NCBI GenBank assembly: GCA_019914945.1
Contig: CM034100.1
Location: 6,213,209-6,277,208, forward strand
Origin: Typha latifolia
Lineage: Eukaryota > Streptophyta > Magnoliopsida > Poales > Typhaceae
Length of the DNA: 64,000 bases
Direction: 5' to 3'
Shown: positions 1 through 11,900 of the stretch, piece by piece
Position numbering within the stretch: the stretch's first letter is position 1
How the letters are laid out: the number at the start of each line of letters is the position of its first letter
Position numbers and translations under genes: made by a program
The notes under the pieces: generated by a model
The model's input: the letters and a program-made list of their open reading frames with translations, nothing else
The model's database searches: none
Told to the model about the DNA's origin: nothing

Positions 1-1363
1 AAAAAAGAGAGGGGATAGGACATTGGCCTTAGAGCAAGCCTCTCTCTTGGCCTACCAAGATTGCCTTGCATAGGAGAAATAGCTGCAAGAAACTTTGACT
101 CAGAGCGCTTCTCAACAAAAGGTCGGTGTCCTATGACTTTCACAGGTCAAAATAGATCCAACACGCATAGAGGCTGGCCAAACTTACCGAACAAACTCCA
201 ATCAAAATATCATACCAAATTCCGCCTCTAATGGAACCCTACTCGACAGCGGACCCTAACACGACGGCAATGCAACCACCCAATGACTGCCATGGCAGGT
301 CCACCACCAATAGCAGCTACCAAAGGAGGCCTGGCAAGGGGTGAGGTGAGGTGGGGCAAGGGATGGCGATGGCAGAGGGAGGCTGACTAGGTCGCAGCTT
401 GGAGCTCCGACAAGCCAGAGGCGGCAACGACCACCACGGCACGAGGGCAACAGCGGAGATGGATCATGGGCCATAGAAACCACAACATGGGCTAAGAATT
501 TCCATTAGCAGGAGACTGGAGGGGATGACTGGAATGGAGGCTGGGCTACTAAGTATGAAATTCTGACGAAGGGGGAGCGAGGAGAGGGCAAAGTGAGATT
601 CCGATAAAGATGGGGCAAGGAGAGTGCGGAGTGAGATTCTGACAAATGGGGCGAGGAGAAGGCAGAGCAAGAGATCGAGGAAGTTAGAGGAGGAGGAAGT
701 CCAGAGTAGGAGGAGGTGACAGGCCTAACCTATATGGCTCAGCACCACCACCCACTTATTCGGCTAAACCCTAACCCGGCGAGGAGGGGGAGAAAGGAAG
801 TGGAAACACAAAAAGAAAAGATGGAGGGAAGAGAAAAGCCTTGCGGGAGAAAGCCTCTCCCCTCCCTTAGCATGCCAGCTAGATGAGGGAAAAGAGAGAA
901 GGTCGGCGAGAAGAACCCCTCACGCGAGGGGAAGAAGACGGCGACTGAGCCCTAGCAAACTTCAGACATTGTTATGAGATTAAGTTCAAGAGAATCAAGT
1001 AACCCACGAAAGCCCTTCTTCAGATGACCACTTTAGAGTGCTTAAGGAAAACCTTGGACACACGTACGATTGGCTAAAGCATTATTGATGTCGACAATTT
1101 TAGACATATTACTCTCAATGATTGTCTCGCTCTGAAACTAATTATCAGAAAATAAGGAAAATACCCTCCTTTTTGGTCCGTGTGACATCCAATTCTCTCG
1201 AGAGAACTAAGTTAGCATTCATAAACACAAGAGCAAAAAAAAAGTAAGCGATGGAAAACTCTTTAAGGAGAATACAACATCGAAAGGGATCCTGACTAAG
1301 ATACCTTTATAGAAGGGGTTACCTTGGGAGTGCCCTGCATAGATTTGGGGCAATCTTCATTTT
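1..1363 (-). repeat. S block, distal part (LTR-like sequence, inverted copy)
   Basis: This stretch is the reverse complement of about 46100-47460 and, in shortened form, of 22501-23200. Read on the minus strand it runs from a conserved segment ending in an AG-rich junction into GC-richer sequence, then to sequence that in the right-hand copy leads into a gag remnant. The position upstream of gag suggests a degenerate LTR or leader of an LTR retrotransposon. I see no PBS and no clear LTR ends. A small open frame at 256-483 (-) is shared with the right copy but has no recognisable domain. It is cut by the window edge. Confidence 0.5.
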
Positions 1364-1368
1364 GGACT

Positions 1369-4300
1369 CGTAACAACCTATTCTTTAAAAAAAATTATTG
1401 GAAAAATGTAACAACCTATTCTTAAAAAAAATTTGCATGGGCACGACATGGCTGGCCACAGTGTGGCTGGCCTCGTGCCTATGCAATGGGGCACAGCATG
1501 GAGGGGTGCCACGCACCCCCTTGCGTCGCTGTAGCCAACCGGTTGTGGCCAACTGGTTGCGGTGGGCTTCAACGCTGCCGCAGTCACTGCCAACGCCCCC
1601 TACCGCCTCTCTCTCTATCTCTGTATTCTCCTCTCTCTCTTTCTCTCTCTCTCCCACTGCCGACCCGCCATTGCTGTCATCGTGCTGCCACAGGTGAGCC
1701 TCCTCCTTCTTCCTCTTCTTTCTTCTCTCTCTCTCTCTCTCTCTTTCTCTTTTTCTTGCTTTGGGCTCGGGCCCGTCGGAGTCGAGCCACCGGCGAGAGG
1801 CTGGCAGCAAGCTGGCCACTAGCTGCCGGTGCCCTCCCCGCCGGCCCGTGTCCGCACCTCCCTCCCCTCCTCCCTTCTTCTTCTTCTTCTTCTTCTTCTT
1901 CTTCTTCTTCTTCTTCTTCTTCTTCTTCTTCTTCTTCTTCTTCTTCTCCTCCTCCTCCTTCTTCTTCTTCTTTCTTTCTTTTTCTTCTCCTTCCTTGGCT
2001 TCTGCCCCTTCCTTTTTCTGCATTGATATTATTTATTTACGTTTTCCTTCTTAGTTAATGCAAATATATTATCTAGACATTAATTATTTTAATAATAATA
2101 TATAATCTTCAATATGATTAGTATTAATTATAATTTGTATAATCAATTATTAATTAGGTATAAATATAAGTAATACTCATATTTATTTATTTATATTTCT
2201 ATTAGATTAATATATAGATCTACAAATTATAATTATCAAATTTATATACTAATATTTTTATGAGATACATTTTAAATAATTCTAATAATTTATTATACAT
2301 TATTATTTTGTAACAAATAAAATAATCGGCTTATGTATTTATTTATTATTTTATAAAGTAATGACTGCATAGTCTCTAATTAATCAAGATAGTATGAATT
2401 ATAAAATTAATTATAATTAGACCAACAATATACTTATAGTTATTTATCCTTTTATTTTATTTTATTTTATTTTATAATTATATATTTAGAAAACAATCGT
2501 CTTCTCCTTATACTATAATTAGCATTTTATGATAATAGTTAATTATAGTATTTGAATCATATTTATAATATAGATCTAGTTATGTAATTAAAAATAAAAA
2601 GAAGTAATTCTAAACCTAATAAATTTTTATATTTTAATTAAATTAATTCTAATTAGATAAACGACTAACATCATACTACTTAAATATTTTCAGATCCCGA
2701 ACCCCTTATTTGAGACCTCGTGGACCTTACTAGTGATGAGTGTCACTCAGTTGATTGGCGGATGTGAGGGATATGTGGTTTGTGTCTTCTGATCAAGTGT
2801 GAGTAGTCTAATCCCCTAGACGCCTTTCTCAAATTAGATTATATTATATATTATGTACATGCATGTTTTGGTCTCCAGCATGATTATATGACTTTATCTA
2901 GAGATGATTACAGTCGAGCATATTTTTATCATGCATAGAATTAGGCTGATATTGGATATGAGTATGATGATGATAAATAGAGATGATTATACTATTATGA
3001 TTTTGTGTTGGAGTGATTTCTAGTATGAGTGTACATGTGACAGACTAGTAGGAGTATACATGTGTTAGATATATAGTCAGAGACTGCATTGCATTATTTT
3101 CTTCTTGACTTCCTTACCACCTAAATTCCTGTTGTGCATTGACTCGTTATCGTATTGGATATATACATGTGATTTGGCATTTAGAAGAAAAACATGAAAT
3201 GTGACTGATAGGATAGTTGATAGAAAGCGTGAGGATACCCAAGTAGGCGTCAGGGTTAGGAGTGCCTGAAGTGATGATTAGGATTGCTGATATGCGATAT
3301 CTCATTGCCCATGTCCGAAGTCAGTTGAGTCTGTGCGCACAGACAATCAGACACATGCCGTTTGCTAGGGCATATGTGGCGAGTTATCCTCACGATGTTT
3401 CTATCAACTATGTGGGTGCCCGGTCTGGATGGATGTTGATACCCTTAGCGGATTGCAGGGTATGGTTATATTTGAGATAATCCTTGTGGATGGCAGAGTA
3501 TGCTCGGAGCCTTCGGGCATGATGTTAAGACCGGGTACCGGGTGTTGACTGTGCACGGTGGTCTAGTATGATGATATTATACCGAGATGTCGGTGATGAT
3601 TGTGATGTTGAGAAATGCATATGATTTCATTATTATTTAGTTACCTGATTATCGAGTGATCAATATGCATCATATATGGTTATATTTGATATCATAGCAT
3701 GGTCATGGTCGGCATGCATCATGTGTTATATTTGAGAGAGAGTTGTGATGATAGTATAACACAGAGATCTGTTTACTCATTATTGATGATTATATACTTT
3801 TATCAGTTATAACATATTATCTACTTTTCATTTATATATTATTGAAGATATATTCATATACTTATTCATGACATGATATTCTTACTGATTCATATTATCT
3901 AGTACATGTTTACTCGCTATTTGGCATCACTAATTCGGGGTAAGGTCTATTCACTGAGCCTTTTGCTCATGACTCTCTTTATTTCTTTCTTTTTTACCCT
4001 CACAGATATTATGGTATGTGATATCGCCATGAGATACCCTGATGAGATATTTTAGAGCAAAGATGAGATAAGCTATAGATGCGAGACGGTATAAATAATA
4101 GTTTATATAGAAATTGAGTTGTACTAGTATTTGATATTTGTACTCTTTTATATTAGACGATGATCTGTTATGATACGGTCGAATCATGGTGTACTCTTGT
4201 ATTAGTCGTTTTAGTTGTATCTTGATTATTTGTTGTGGCCTGTGTGGGTCCTGCCAGATTATGTAGTGGTTTAATGTATATTATTGTGGACGGGGATATT

Positions 4301-4535
4301 CATATGTTAATAATTTTATTTGATTAATAGTATGATTTATCTGGTGATGGATTATGTGATCATGGATAGGTTAGCAGGTTTTATTTGATGATGTCATGAT
4401 TATATGTGTACAGGAGAGTATTTGTGTGTGACGGGCCTCGCCTGACTTGTCTCGTACGCCGCGCGTGCCGTATAGACGCGTGGGAACCCGGCACGCGTGG
4501 GCGTGCACGTGCCCGTGCCGAGTGGGGGCGTTACA
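1369..4535 (+). mobile_element. Solo LTR (3.2 kb), 5-bp target duplication GGACT
   Basis: The element is flanked by direct repeats GGACT at 1364-1368 and 4536-4540. The middle S block (22490-22530) has the empty site, reading straight through this point with one GGACT. The ends are short inverted repeats (GTAAC at the start, GTTACA at the end). The right-hand copy keeps TGTAAC where this copy has CGTAAC, so the original terminus was TG...CA as in LTRs. No coding domain is visible. The large size, the TGTAAC start and an internal segment around 3940-4040 that parallels the solo LTR at 59957 suggest a Ty3/gypsy chromovirus LTR (Tekay/Del-like), but this family call is inference. The first 37 bases are duplicated in tandem at 1371-1435. 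Confidence 0.75.
1875..1970 (+). repeat. (TTC)n microsatellite
   Basis: About 24 uninterrupted TTC units run to about 1946, followed by TCC and TTC units. The tract lies inside the solo LTR. It is missing from the truncated right-hand copy, where a deletion of about 1 kb removes it. Confidence 0.95.
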
Positions 4536-4540
4536 GGACT

Positions 4541-5744
4541 GCTTTGGGAATCAATTGCATGTTCCAATGATCTTCTGAGTTTTGGGGCATTTTTGTAATT
4601 CTAAAGGTAAGGGTGAGGGTAGAAATATTCTAGTTCCTTACAAGCAATTTCAAAGCACTCCTCGTCTAAACTTGAGTGGCCTTATTATGACAAATTTAAT
4701 TACGCTCATAGGCACATGAATCTATTGAGGAGATGAGCAATCAATGCATTAATTTGAAAATTACTTATTTAAAATCTTGAAGTGTTTGAAAATTTTAAAG
4801 ATAATTTTAATTGAGTTAGAAAATTGGTAGAACATAATTAAATTTTTTGTGCAAATTTTCACTTCAAATGAGTATGAGATAGGTAAGGTTTTGGTATCCA
4901 TTTTATAAATTACACATTTCTATTAACTTATATATATCTCTACTTTATTTTCAACTAATCACCATGAAATTAATCATTGGTGAATTGGGAGATTATTTTT
5001 AAATGAATAATTTTGTTTTCGTAGAAATTAAGTTTTTCCTTACTATAAGAAAATATATATTGATGATTTTATATCATTAGATGTATCCCTTTTAAGAAAA
5101 ACTACTAAAATTCAATATTTTAACAAACAATTTATAATTAACTAAAATTCATTAGATGTATCCCTTTTATTCTTAGTTGCACCATAGCATATGAGTATTT
5201 ATTGTTAGAACCCTCCATTTTGAGTTTAATCATAAAAAAACACTAAATGTTAATTTTCTTAACTAATGACAATCAAATACATTAGTTAACTTTATATGTG
5301 TAAATTTACTAAACTACCTAATTTTGATCCAAAAAGACTTTCTTGTCCCTACATAAATTATTAAAATTAGTTTAATCTAGCCAATATTATATGCAATACC
5401 ATTGGGTGTTATATATCTTATTTTATGCAAGATAAAATTATTAATAGATATTTCATACTCTTTTACTTAAAAAGGGAGGAAATTTTAGGTATTTATATAT
5501 ATTTATTAATTTTAATAATGATACGTTAGGAATATTAATACCATAATTATTATTCCGAAAGAGTCAAAAGAATTTAGTGGTAGTTTCGATATTTTAAAAA
5601 ATATAGTGGTTTTTATCAAGAAATGTTTATAATATTTTGAAAGTTTTGGAGACAATTATGCAAAATTTTTTTTTATTATAATATGTTTCATGAGTTCATC
5701 TTTATAGAATTAATTGTAATTGGATTAAAAGAAAAAGAAATGCC
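4541..5744 (-). repeat. S block, proximal AT-rich part (left inverted copy)
   Basis: This AT-rich non-coding sequence is the reverse complement of about 21140-22490 and 43030-43975. It lies between the solo LTR and the kinase-type promoter at 5745-5879. I see no open frame, RNA gene or transposon terminus in it. Its value is as one of three copies that date the duplication. Confidence 0.75.
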
Positions 5745-5808
5745 ATGCATATTCGTAGAGTACTAATCAGGATTAGGATTAGGTTAGGATTAGGATAGGA
5801 TTCATGCC

Positions 5809-5818
5809 TATATAAAAG
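5809..5818 (+). promoter_or_regulatory. TATA box of truncated kinase promoter
   Basis: TATATAAAAG lies about 62 bases upstream of the ATG at 5880. It is preceded by repeats of the AGGATT type. The same arrangement occurs upstream of K2 and in the other two S blocks, so it looks like a duplicated kinase promoter. Confidence 0.6.
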
Positions 5819-5879
5819 AATCCATGTATAGCAGGTAGGTTTAGAGGAGAGTAAACAAGTAATTAGTAATTAATTAGCT

Positions 5880-5930
5880 ATGGCTTCGACAAAGCATAAT
5901 AATAATGTTATCTTGGGATATTCTACTTAA
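5880..5930 (+). pseudogene. MAPKKK-like kinase 5' remnant (five codons)
   Basis: The ATG and first codons encode MASTK, identical to the start of K2 (19597-20511). Homology then stops abruptly and the frame runs through an unrelated tail to a TAA at 5928-5930. The upstream 130 bases also resemble the K2 promoter, with a TATA box and AGGATT repeats. The promoter and start of a K2-type gene were therefore duplicated, and the body was lost or never copied. The same truncated end occurs at 20949-21003 (-) and 42877-42932 (-), so the break predates the multiplication of the S block. Confidence 0.75.
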
Positions 5931-5934
5931 CTTC

Positions 5935-6584
5935 ATGACACAAGTTTTACACTTATTTATGATAACAAACATTACAACAAAAGAAAATATGATATCAATA
6001 AAGAACAAAACCCTAGCAAATACATGAGCGCAAAAGACCAAAATTAACTTGCACAATTCTTGAGAAATCGCGCTTCCAAAGAAAAAAAAAATGGACGCAA
6101 CCGAAGAACGAAAAAGGTGAAAAACCCATGACCACAATGAGGAGCGAAGGTGTCACCAATAGAGGAGGAGATGAGGTGTCTAATGTTGAGCTAAGAAGGA
6201 AGGAGTTGAACTCGAGAGCCAATTAGGGTAGGGGGCCAGTGAAGCCAACTAAGGTCAAGATGGGTGGGGAGGAGTTAGACACGAGGGCAAAAGGTGATAA
6301 AAATAGTGATAGAAGGACGACAATAGTGCTAAAGAGCATGACAAAGAGAGAGGATGGAGCGAAGTTGGAGGAGAAGGTGGGTGAGCTGGCAACGAGGGAG
6401 AAGAGGAAGGTAAATGAGATCAAGAGGAGCCTTTAGAATGAGAAGACAAGAAAAAGGAAAAAAGAGGAAGGTAAGGTAGAAAGCCTCTCCTCCTCTACTA
6501 GCTAGCTGCTAGGAGTGAGGAGGGGAGGAGTTTGCCAACGGCTTGAGGAAAAAAAGGAGAGAAAAATTGCAGCCAAACAGTAGA
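5935..6584 (-). repeat. Module a (left copy) with 65-codon ORF
   Basis: Inverted copy of 42200-42876; other copies are at 15552-16145, 34326-34743 and 57292-57436. On the plus strand 6239-6436 is an open frame for a charged, lysine/glutamate-rich 65-residue peptide, and the minus strand of the same interval (6223-6423) is also open and hydrophobic. Both frames stay open in four copies, so I cannot say which, if either, is coding. The end near 5995 matches the start of module e in the uninterrupted copy at 15552-17085. Confidence 0.6.
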
Positions 6585-6925
6585 GCTAGCTTGATGCAGT
6601 GCTTTTACCTATGTCAATCACGTCATCCTCCTCCCTTGTCCATTACCAACATATCAACAATATTCCTCTAGCAATGGAAGTCCAAAAATTCTAACATGCA
6701 CTGATTTAAAGTTCAAGTTGGTACACCTGACTTATTATAAATAGGCATCCAAATGAAGAGCCAACTCTTTGGTTATGAATGAACCTATGATAAATTCAAA
6801 AAAATACTAAGTACACTATTTAGGTCAAAGATCTAGAATCTACTAGCAAGAGCAATAAGATTATTTTAACAATGAAACATGAATACAATGTCCAAATAGT
6901 TTCTTACATCTTCTGATGTCCATAA
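6585..6925 (-). repeat. Module b (inverted-repeat arm)
   Basis: About 340 bp, matched in inverted orientation by 8456-8810. The outer end carries the stretch with CATCAAGC and the CACGTGATT-like segment. Inverted pairs of this module enclose c and LINE sequence here, at 38435-42195 and at 57437-64000, as long terminal inverted repeats of a DNA transposon would. No transposase is seen and no target duplication could be fixed. Confidence 0.6.
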
Positions 6926-8040
6926 GAGAAATACTAACAACATACAAAGGGGAGATTAACTAGTTACATACATACATAACATACAATCTTTAGTTTACTA
7001 AACAAATGATTACTGCTTAGAAACTAACACTACATTTTGAACATCTAACCAAGCAATTAGTCTACAGGAAAAGTTCTTCAAGATGATGATCCATGCATGA
7101 TCTCGAAGATGTTCCATGAATGTCATTTCACCGCTACATGGAAGGACAACATCCTTTGCTTTGTAGATTATCAATTCAATCTTGGATTCCTTGTCGAGTG
7201 TTTCCCTACGCAAGATGATGAGTCACTCGAAGGTGCAATCTTCAAACTGTATTAACAAAGAAGCAAAAAAGAACTATAATCATTAATAAATTTGAGACAT
7301 AAATTAGGAGAGTAATCATATCATAGAGTTGAAGTACCAAATAACTATGACTAAGATGGATAGAACACAAGTTAATTCCTATTAATTGATGATGTCACAC
7401 TTACATTAGCTTACCAATTACATGATTACATTTAAGATAAGCAAAATACACGATTGTCACCTCTAAGGCTATAATGTAATCTAAAGAGTAGTATGCCTAA
7501 ACTAGCAAAATTAACAATATAATTTGCAAGCAGTTCTAAAGCACAGATATTTTTCTTATTCCTCGTATTGGTATCCATTGTATATCTATCAGATATCCAT
7601 GCAAGATCAATATGCTTTTACGTTGTTTGGGGTTTAGCAGGTCGAGTTTGTAAAAAAAAAAAATAGAAGTCTCAACCTGTTAACCAGTTAACTAAAATGA
7701 AGTGAAAATAAAGGATTAATGACCCTACATTTCGTTTTGATTGAAATCTAGTTTCCTTCTCACGTGACGAAACCTAGTATTTACTATGTGTTTGTTATTT
7801 TCATAAGAACTAGTTTGAGGTCACATAGACCTTAACAGTTATTCTCCACTATGACGATCTTTAGTTACTTTCTGTTGTCATTAGTTTTATCTTCACTTTC
7901 TTAATATCATGTTCTGATTTGTAGCAAAGACTCTTCTAATCTCATTTTGTTCTAACTCTAATCATTCTAGTCACAGTGTACGAACTTATTTAGTGTGTAT
8001 ATATATATATTGGTTATAAAGGTTATTGCATTAACCTTAG
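6926..8040 (-). repeat. Module c (left copy) with 67-codon ORF
   Basis: Other copies are at 13086-14243, 40689-41845 and 57608-58745. It contains a 67-residue open frame at 7010-7213 (-) that starts at a TTG codon and ends LVSKQ. It is conserved almost unchanged in all four copies, and a stop codon lies four codons upstream in each. A polypyrimidine/AG stretch resembling a splice acceptor lies just before it. I do not recognise the peptide; it may be a captured exon. The rest is AT-rich with no other signal. Confidence 0.55.
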
Positions 8041-8398
8041 AAAAGGGCACAAAGCAACTCTAAGATAAAAAGGATTGAGATTTCCCTAAGTTTGCTAACT
8101 TGTAAGCAAGATATTTAGCTTCTTTAAAATAGTTAGAGAAGGAGTTAATGTTTAAATCATACAATAAATTAAAAATATCTAAAAATATAGAATGCCATCT
8201 GCAGGGAAAGCTCAATTTTGCTTAAAGGATGTTGATAAGAGTCTTGCAGTCTGGCTCAACGATCAAACTGCAATCTCCAAGCGCCTTAGCTTGAGTCAAC
8301 ACAGCTTTGAAGGCTAAAGCTTCCACATGAAGGGCATTGTCGCCTAGCCCCGAAAGAGCACCCGAGAGGATAGGGTTACCCTGATGGTTGCAAATGCA
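8041..8398 (-). pseudogene. LINE 3' end, RNase H fragment
   Basis: On the minus strand this matches the RNase H-like (RVT_3) region and 3' tail of the LINE found intact-like at 31852-32037 and 59172-58987. Only the C-terminal RNase H part is kept. At about 8398 it fuses directly to the 3' tail of an opposite-strand copy, so the loop and most of the second arm of a head-to-head LINE pair have been deleted. Confidence 0.7.
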
Positions 8399-8412
8399 TT
8401 AACCTTTCTAAC

Positions 8413-8414
<2 letters not shown>

Positions 8415-8455
<41 letters not shown>
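8415..8455 (+). repeat. (AT)n microsatellite at LINE 3' junction
   Basis: About 20 AT units directly follow the LINE tail motif AACCTTTCTAACC and abut module b. The same placement recurs at 13050, 38791, 40643, 58763 and 63930. Confidence 0.9.
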
Positions 8456-8457
<2 letters not shown>

Positions 8458-8810
8458 CTCTTCTGGACATCAAAAGACAAGAAATTATTTGGACATTGGA
8501 TTCCTATTTCATTGTTGATATAATCATATTGCTCTTGCTGGTAGATTCCAAATCTTTGACCTAAATAGTGTAGTTAGTATTTTGCTGAATTTATCATTGA
8601 TTCATTCATAACCAAAGAGCTGGCTCTTTATTTGGCTGCCTATTTATAATAAGTCAGGTGTACCAACTTGAACTTTGAACCAGTGCATATTAGAATTTTT
8701 GGACTTCCATTGCTAGAGGAATATTGTTGATCGGTTGGTAAAGGACAAGGGAGGAGGATCACGTGATTGACATGGGTTAGAGCGCTGCATCAAGCCTGCT
8801 TTACTATTCT
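8456..8810 (+). repeat. Module b' (opposite inverted-repeat arm)
   Basis: Inverted partner of 6585-6925, about 340 bp apart from small differences. The outer edge reads CTTTACTATT and then meets module e at CTCCGACC. In the copy at 17063 module e runs on without module b, which is a candidate empty or excised site. Confidence 0.6.
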
Positions 8811-9740
8811 CCGACCGTAACTATAATTAACTCGACAAGCATACTATAGCTATCGCACCAACCGATTATTCATTTAAAAGGAATTTTTATCTATTAATAA
8901 ATCAAGGGATACAATAGATAATTAAGGAAGTCGAGAGGGTAGTTTGGATTTTAAAAAATGGTTGGCCTCTCCGTACACCTATAATAAATTTAAGGCTTTT
9001 ATTTTTATTTACTTCTAATACGAGGCTCCACCTACTATTACTATTAGGCCTTGCCAATCTATCTATACACTTTTTAAACTTATCTTTAGGTATAAGGATA
9101 TAAAGACTTAAAATGATCACGTTCAATGCCAGATATGTAACAGTAAAAGTGACAAAATACCATAAAGTAATATTATATATACATATAGGGGGCATTCATA
9201 TAAATTACATATCAATGCAAAAAGTTAAAAAAAACAATTCTTTGAGGAGTATATGTTCAAGAGTATCTATAGGTATAAAAGTAATTAAAATAAGCACTTG
9301 GAAGGTTACAAATACAAAAATTCTAAGATAGAATATGAAATTGATGTGGCCAACAAGTGAAGCCCTAAGAAATGAATCCACTGCAGATTAATTGAAAATT
9401 TGTTATAAAATATTCTTTTAGTGGTCACATGTCAGTGTGAATCTATACAGAGCTACCAATTGTAATTATGCTTTAAAGCAAGATACATGTGATAAGATTA
9501 GTATTCTTATTGGCCGATCGAATAATTTTCGTCTTGGATGCATTAAGAAATCTAAGCCCTCTTAGCAGTAGCTTTTCCAAAAAAATATTGTTGAAATTTA
9601 GATAAATGCTTTGCCAAGAGTTTTTTATTCCGGAGAAAGTTTATAGGCACATATTTTAAAGACAATTTAAAATAAAACTTGAGAGAGAAAATATGGAATA
9701 ACTTTTTAAGACAAGTTTTACACTTATTTATGATAATAAA
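8811..9740 (-). repeat. Module e (left copy)
   Basis: AT-rich non-coding repeat, reverse complement of 37480-38430 and of 16146-17085. A short open frame at 8902-9195 (-) is shared with 38051-38344 (+), but no domain is recognisable. At 9740-9760 the module breaks into gag sequence; in the right copy about 1.4 kb more lies between, so this copy carries a deletion. Confidence 0.6.
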
Positions 9741-9756
9741 CATTACAACAAAAGAA

Positions 9757-10477
9757 AATATGATTCAACTTAAAGCACTCAATCCGTTGGATCACCACCT
9801 TGAAATTTTGGAAAGTGCAAGTGTGAGGTTCTCCCCCGAATAGCATTGTCGGGTTCGCGAAAGATCCTTGGTTTACGTTTAAACCTTTATGCATGTTGAT
9901 CTCCTTCTCTAAATCCTCGAGCACGTCCATCACTATCTCCGAAGGGATCAATCTTATCCTCAAAATATCAATCCTTCTCATCGACGAAGTGCACCGGTGC
10001 CACTCGCCTCTCGGGTTCCACCACCGTTGGTCTTGGGTTTTGTATCGGAGGTGGGGGATGATATGAAGGCATAGGTAAGAGGGGATCATTGGCACTAACA
10101 TATCGCAATTGGACCTATGGGGTACCAGATCGGTGTGGTTCCACTACTGGTCCTTTTTGAGGTACCGATCTTCGTCGAGGAGATGATGAAACCGATCGGT
10201 TTATGACATATTCCTTTAGATCATTGTGATCCTTTTGTATTGCATCAACTCTATGCAACAATGTTTGGAATATGCCCCTAAGTTCATCCGCCAAGCCCAT
10301 ATTCACATCCATGGACGTTGGTTGACCGGATCCTACCATGGTCGCTCCAAAGGAATCGGCCTCATGGTTAGAGTTATCGTGTGTTGAATCTTCCCTTGTC
10401 GGTGTGCTCTCTATTGGTCTCTTTGTTAATGTCATCTTCCTTGTTTCAACCATTAATGGAGCTCTGAGGTTCACTTG
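9757..10477 (-). pseudogene. Ty3/gypsy-type gag fragment
   Basis: The minus strand starts at a methionine-rich leader near 10474 and encodes the same protein as 35403-36140: a polar N-terminal region (10115-10474), then in a shifted frame a segment with the FPKFQGGDP motif typical of the start of Ty3/gypsy gag domains. A frame change near 10115 and the loss of everything beyond that motif make it non-functional. It abuts an LTR with a tRNA-Met-type primer site at 10478-10489. Confidence 0.7.
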
Positions 10478-11075
10478 GCTCTAAGACCAAATTGATAGGT
10501 TATTATACTAAAAGATAGGCTACGAAATGATTCCTTCAAGATCTGGATTTATTATTAGAATTAGTCCGCATAACCGTAGAAAAATATTCATCAAATATTC
10601 TCCTTTAGTTAGAAAATTATAAAATAAGTGGATTTGATCCATAACTCACTGATCTATCATTTTTGTATGTACGCCCTTCGCAGATTCGAACTATAACTAG
10701 GACAAAAACATGAAAGAACGCGGATGACGATGGTGGTGACGGGTGGAGTGAATGATAGGGTTATGGATGAGTATGGAGATGAAGGTGGAGAGTGGATGTG
10801 TTTAAGGGATATAGACGAAGGGGAAGAAGTGGTCGAGATCTCAAAGAAGAGGGGGAATCGACCAGACGAGGGTGATTAAAAGTTATGAGAGACCTTGCCA
10901 ACGATAGAGGTGGAAAGATGGTGAAGAGGGAGGAGGGAGATTAGGGTAGATAATGATAGAGAGACAAAAATTCAATATTCAAATAGCATTCTGAATTTGG
11001 CTGTCATCCAATTATATATAGAGGCTAGCCAACAAGTCCAAAAATAATAAGTAACCCTAATTCTAAAGAATTCCA
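10478..11075 (-). mobile_element. LTR fragment with primer-binding site
   Basis: Positions 10478-10489 (read on the minus strand TGGTCTTAGAGC) match the plant initiator-tRNA-Met primer site with small differences. The LTR runs from 10493 toward 11075 and matches 34980-35384 and 37010-37290. It is cut at about 11075, just before the palindrome-rich part seen in the right copies, where it meets LINE sequence. Confidence 0.65.
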
Positions 11076-11079
11076 ACCA

Positions 11080-11900
11080 ATAAGTAAGATAGTTAGCTTC
11101 TCTAAAATAGTGAGAGAAGGAGTTAATGTTTAAATCATACAATAAAGCTTCAGCATGAAGGGCATTGTCGACTAGCCCCAGTAGAGCACCCGAGATGATA
11201 GGGTTACCCTAATGGTTGCAAATGATGAAACCTAAACCAACCTCCCGAGATTTAGCAGAGGAAGTTGCATCAAAGTTTAGCTTAAGATGCTCCGCCATGA
11301 GGGGGATCCATCTAGCTCATCTCCCATCATTCTCGATAGATCTACTCGGCTTCCCAAGATGCTGAAAGTTCTCGAGGACGAGAGCTAAGGCGCGTTATAA
11401 TAGTTGCCTAGTCGAGTAGTTTTTTTTCTAAAAAAAATTCTTCGTTCTTTTCTTTCCAAATTTACCACATTCTTGTGGCAATAAGACATATGATCATCTC
11501 TGCCACTTTGTCCAAGTGATGTCCTTCGCGGAGCCAATTACCACAGCATCATAAGTCTTGGAACCTAAAAGTGATATCGAAATGATTTTTCATCCCATAT
11601 CCATAAGCTATCTACCCTATTGCAGTTGATCAATAAGTGTTGCTTAAGGATAATTTATGGAGCCTGTCCTTAGTAAGAAGATGATTCCAAATAATTTTTC
11701 AGTAGAAAATTTTTAATTTGGAGTAATCAGGAGCTTCCAAAGGATTTGTTAGTCTTCCCAAGGAGAAGTGGGCATAAGTCTAGCTTCATCCGTAAAATAA
11801 GAGATGGATGAGGCCGTAGCCCTACCCAAAGGACTAGGTGTTCAGATCCAATTGCTAGGCTCCTCCATCTTAGGATAAGCCCAAAACACATCTAACCTTC
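11080..11900 (-). pseudogene. LINE 3' end, minus arm (zf-RVT and RNase H)
   Basis: The minus strand carries, in order, the zf-RVT-like region (about 11840 down to 11450) and the RNase H-like region (about 11280 to 11130). They match the plus-strand copies at 32831-33955 and 62790-63925. Several frame breaks and stops make it non-coding. With 12181-13049 it forms a head-to-head pair around a 280-bp spacer. Confidence 0.7.

Noticed and set aside
1385..2023. Long frames over the TTC microsatellite encoding poly-Lys, poly-Ser, poly-Phe or poly-Leu
   Set aside because: They are simple-repeat translations inside a non-coding LTR; all frames are open because of the repeat.
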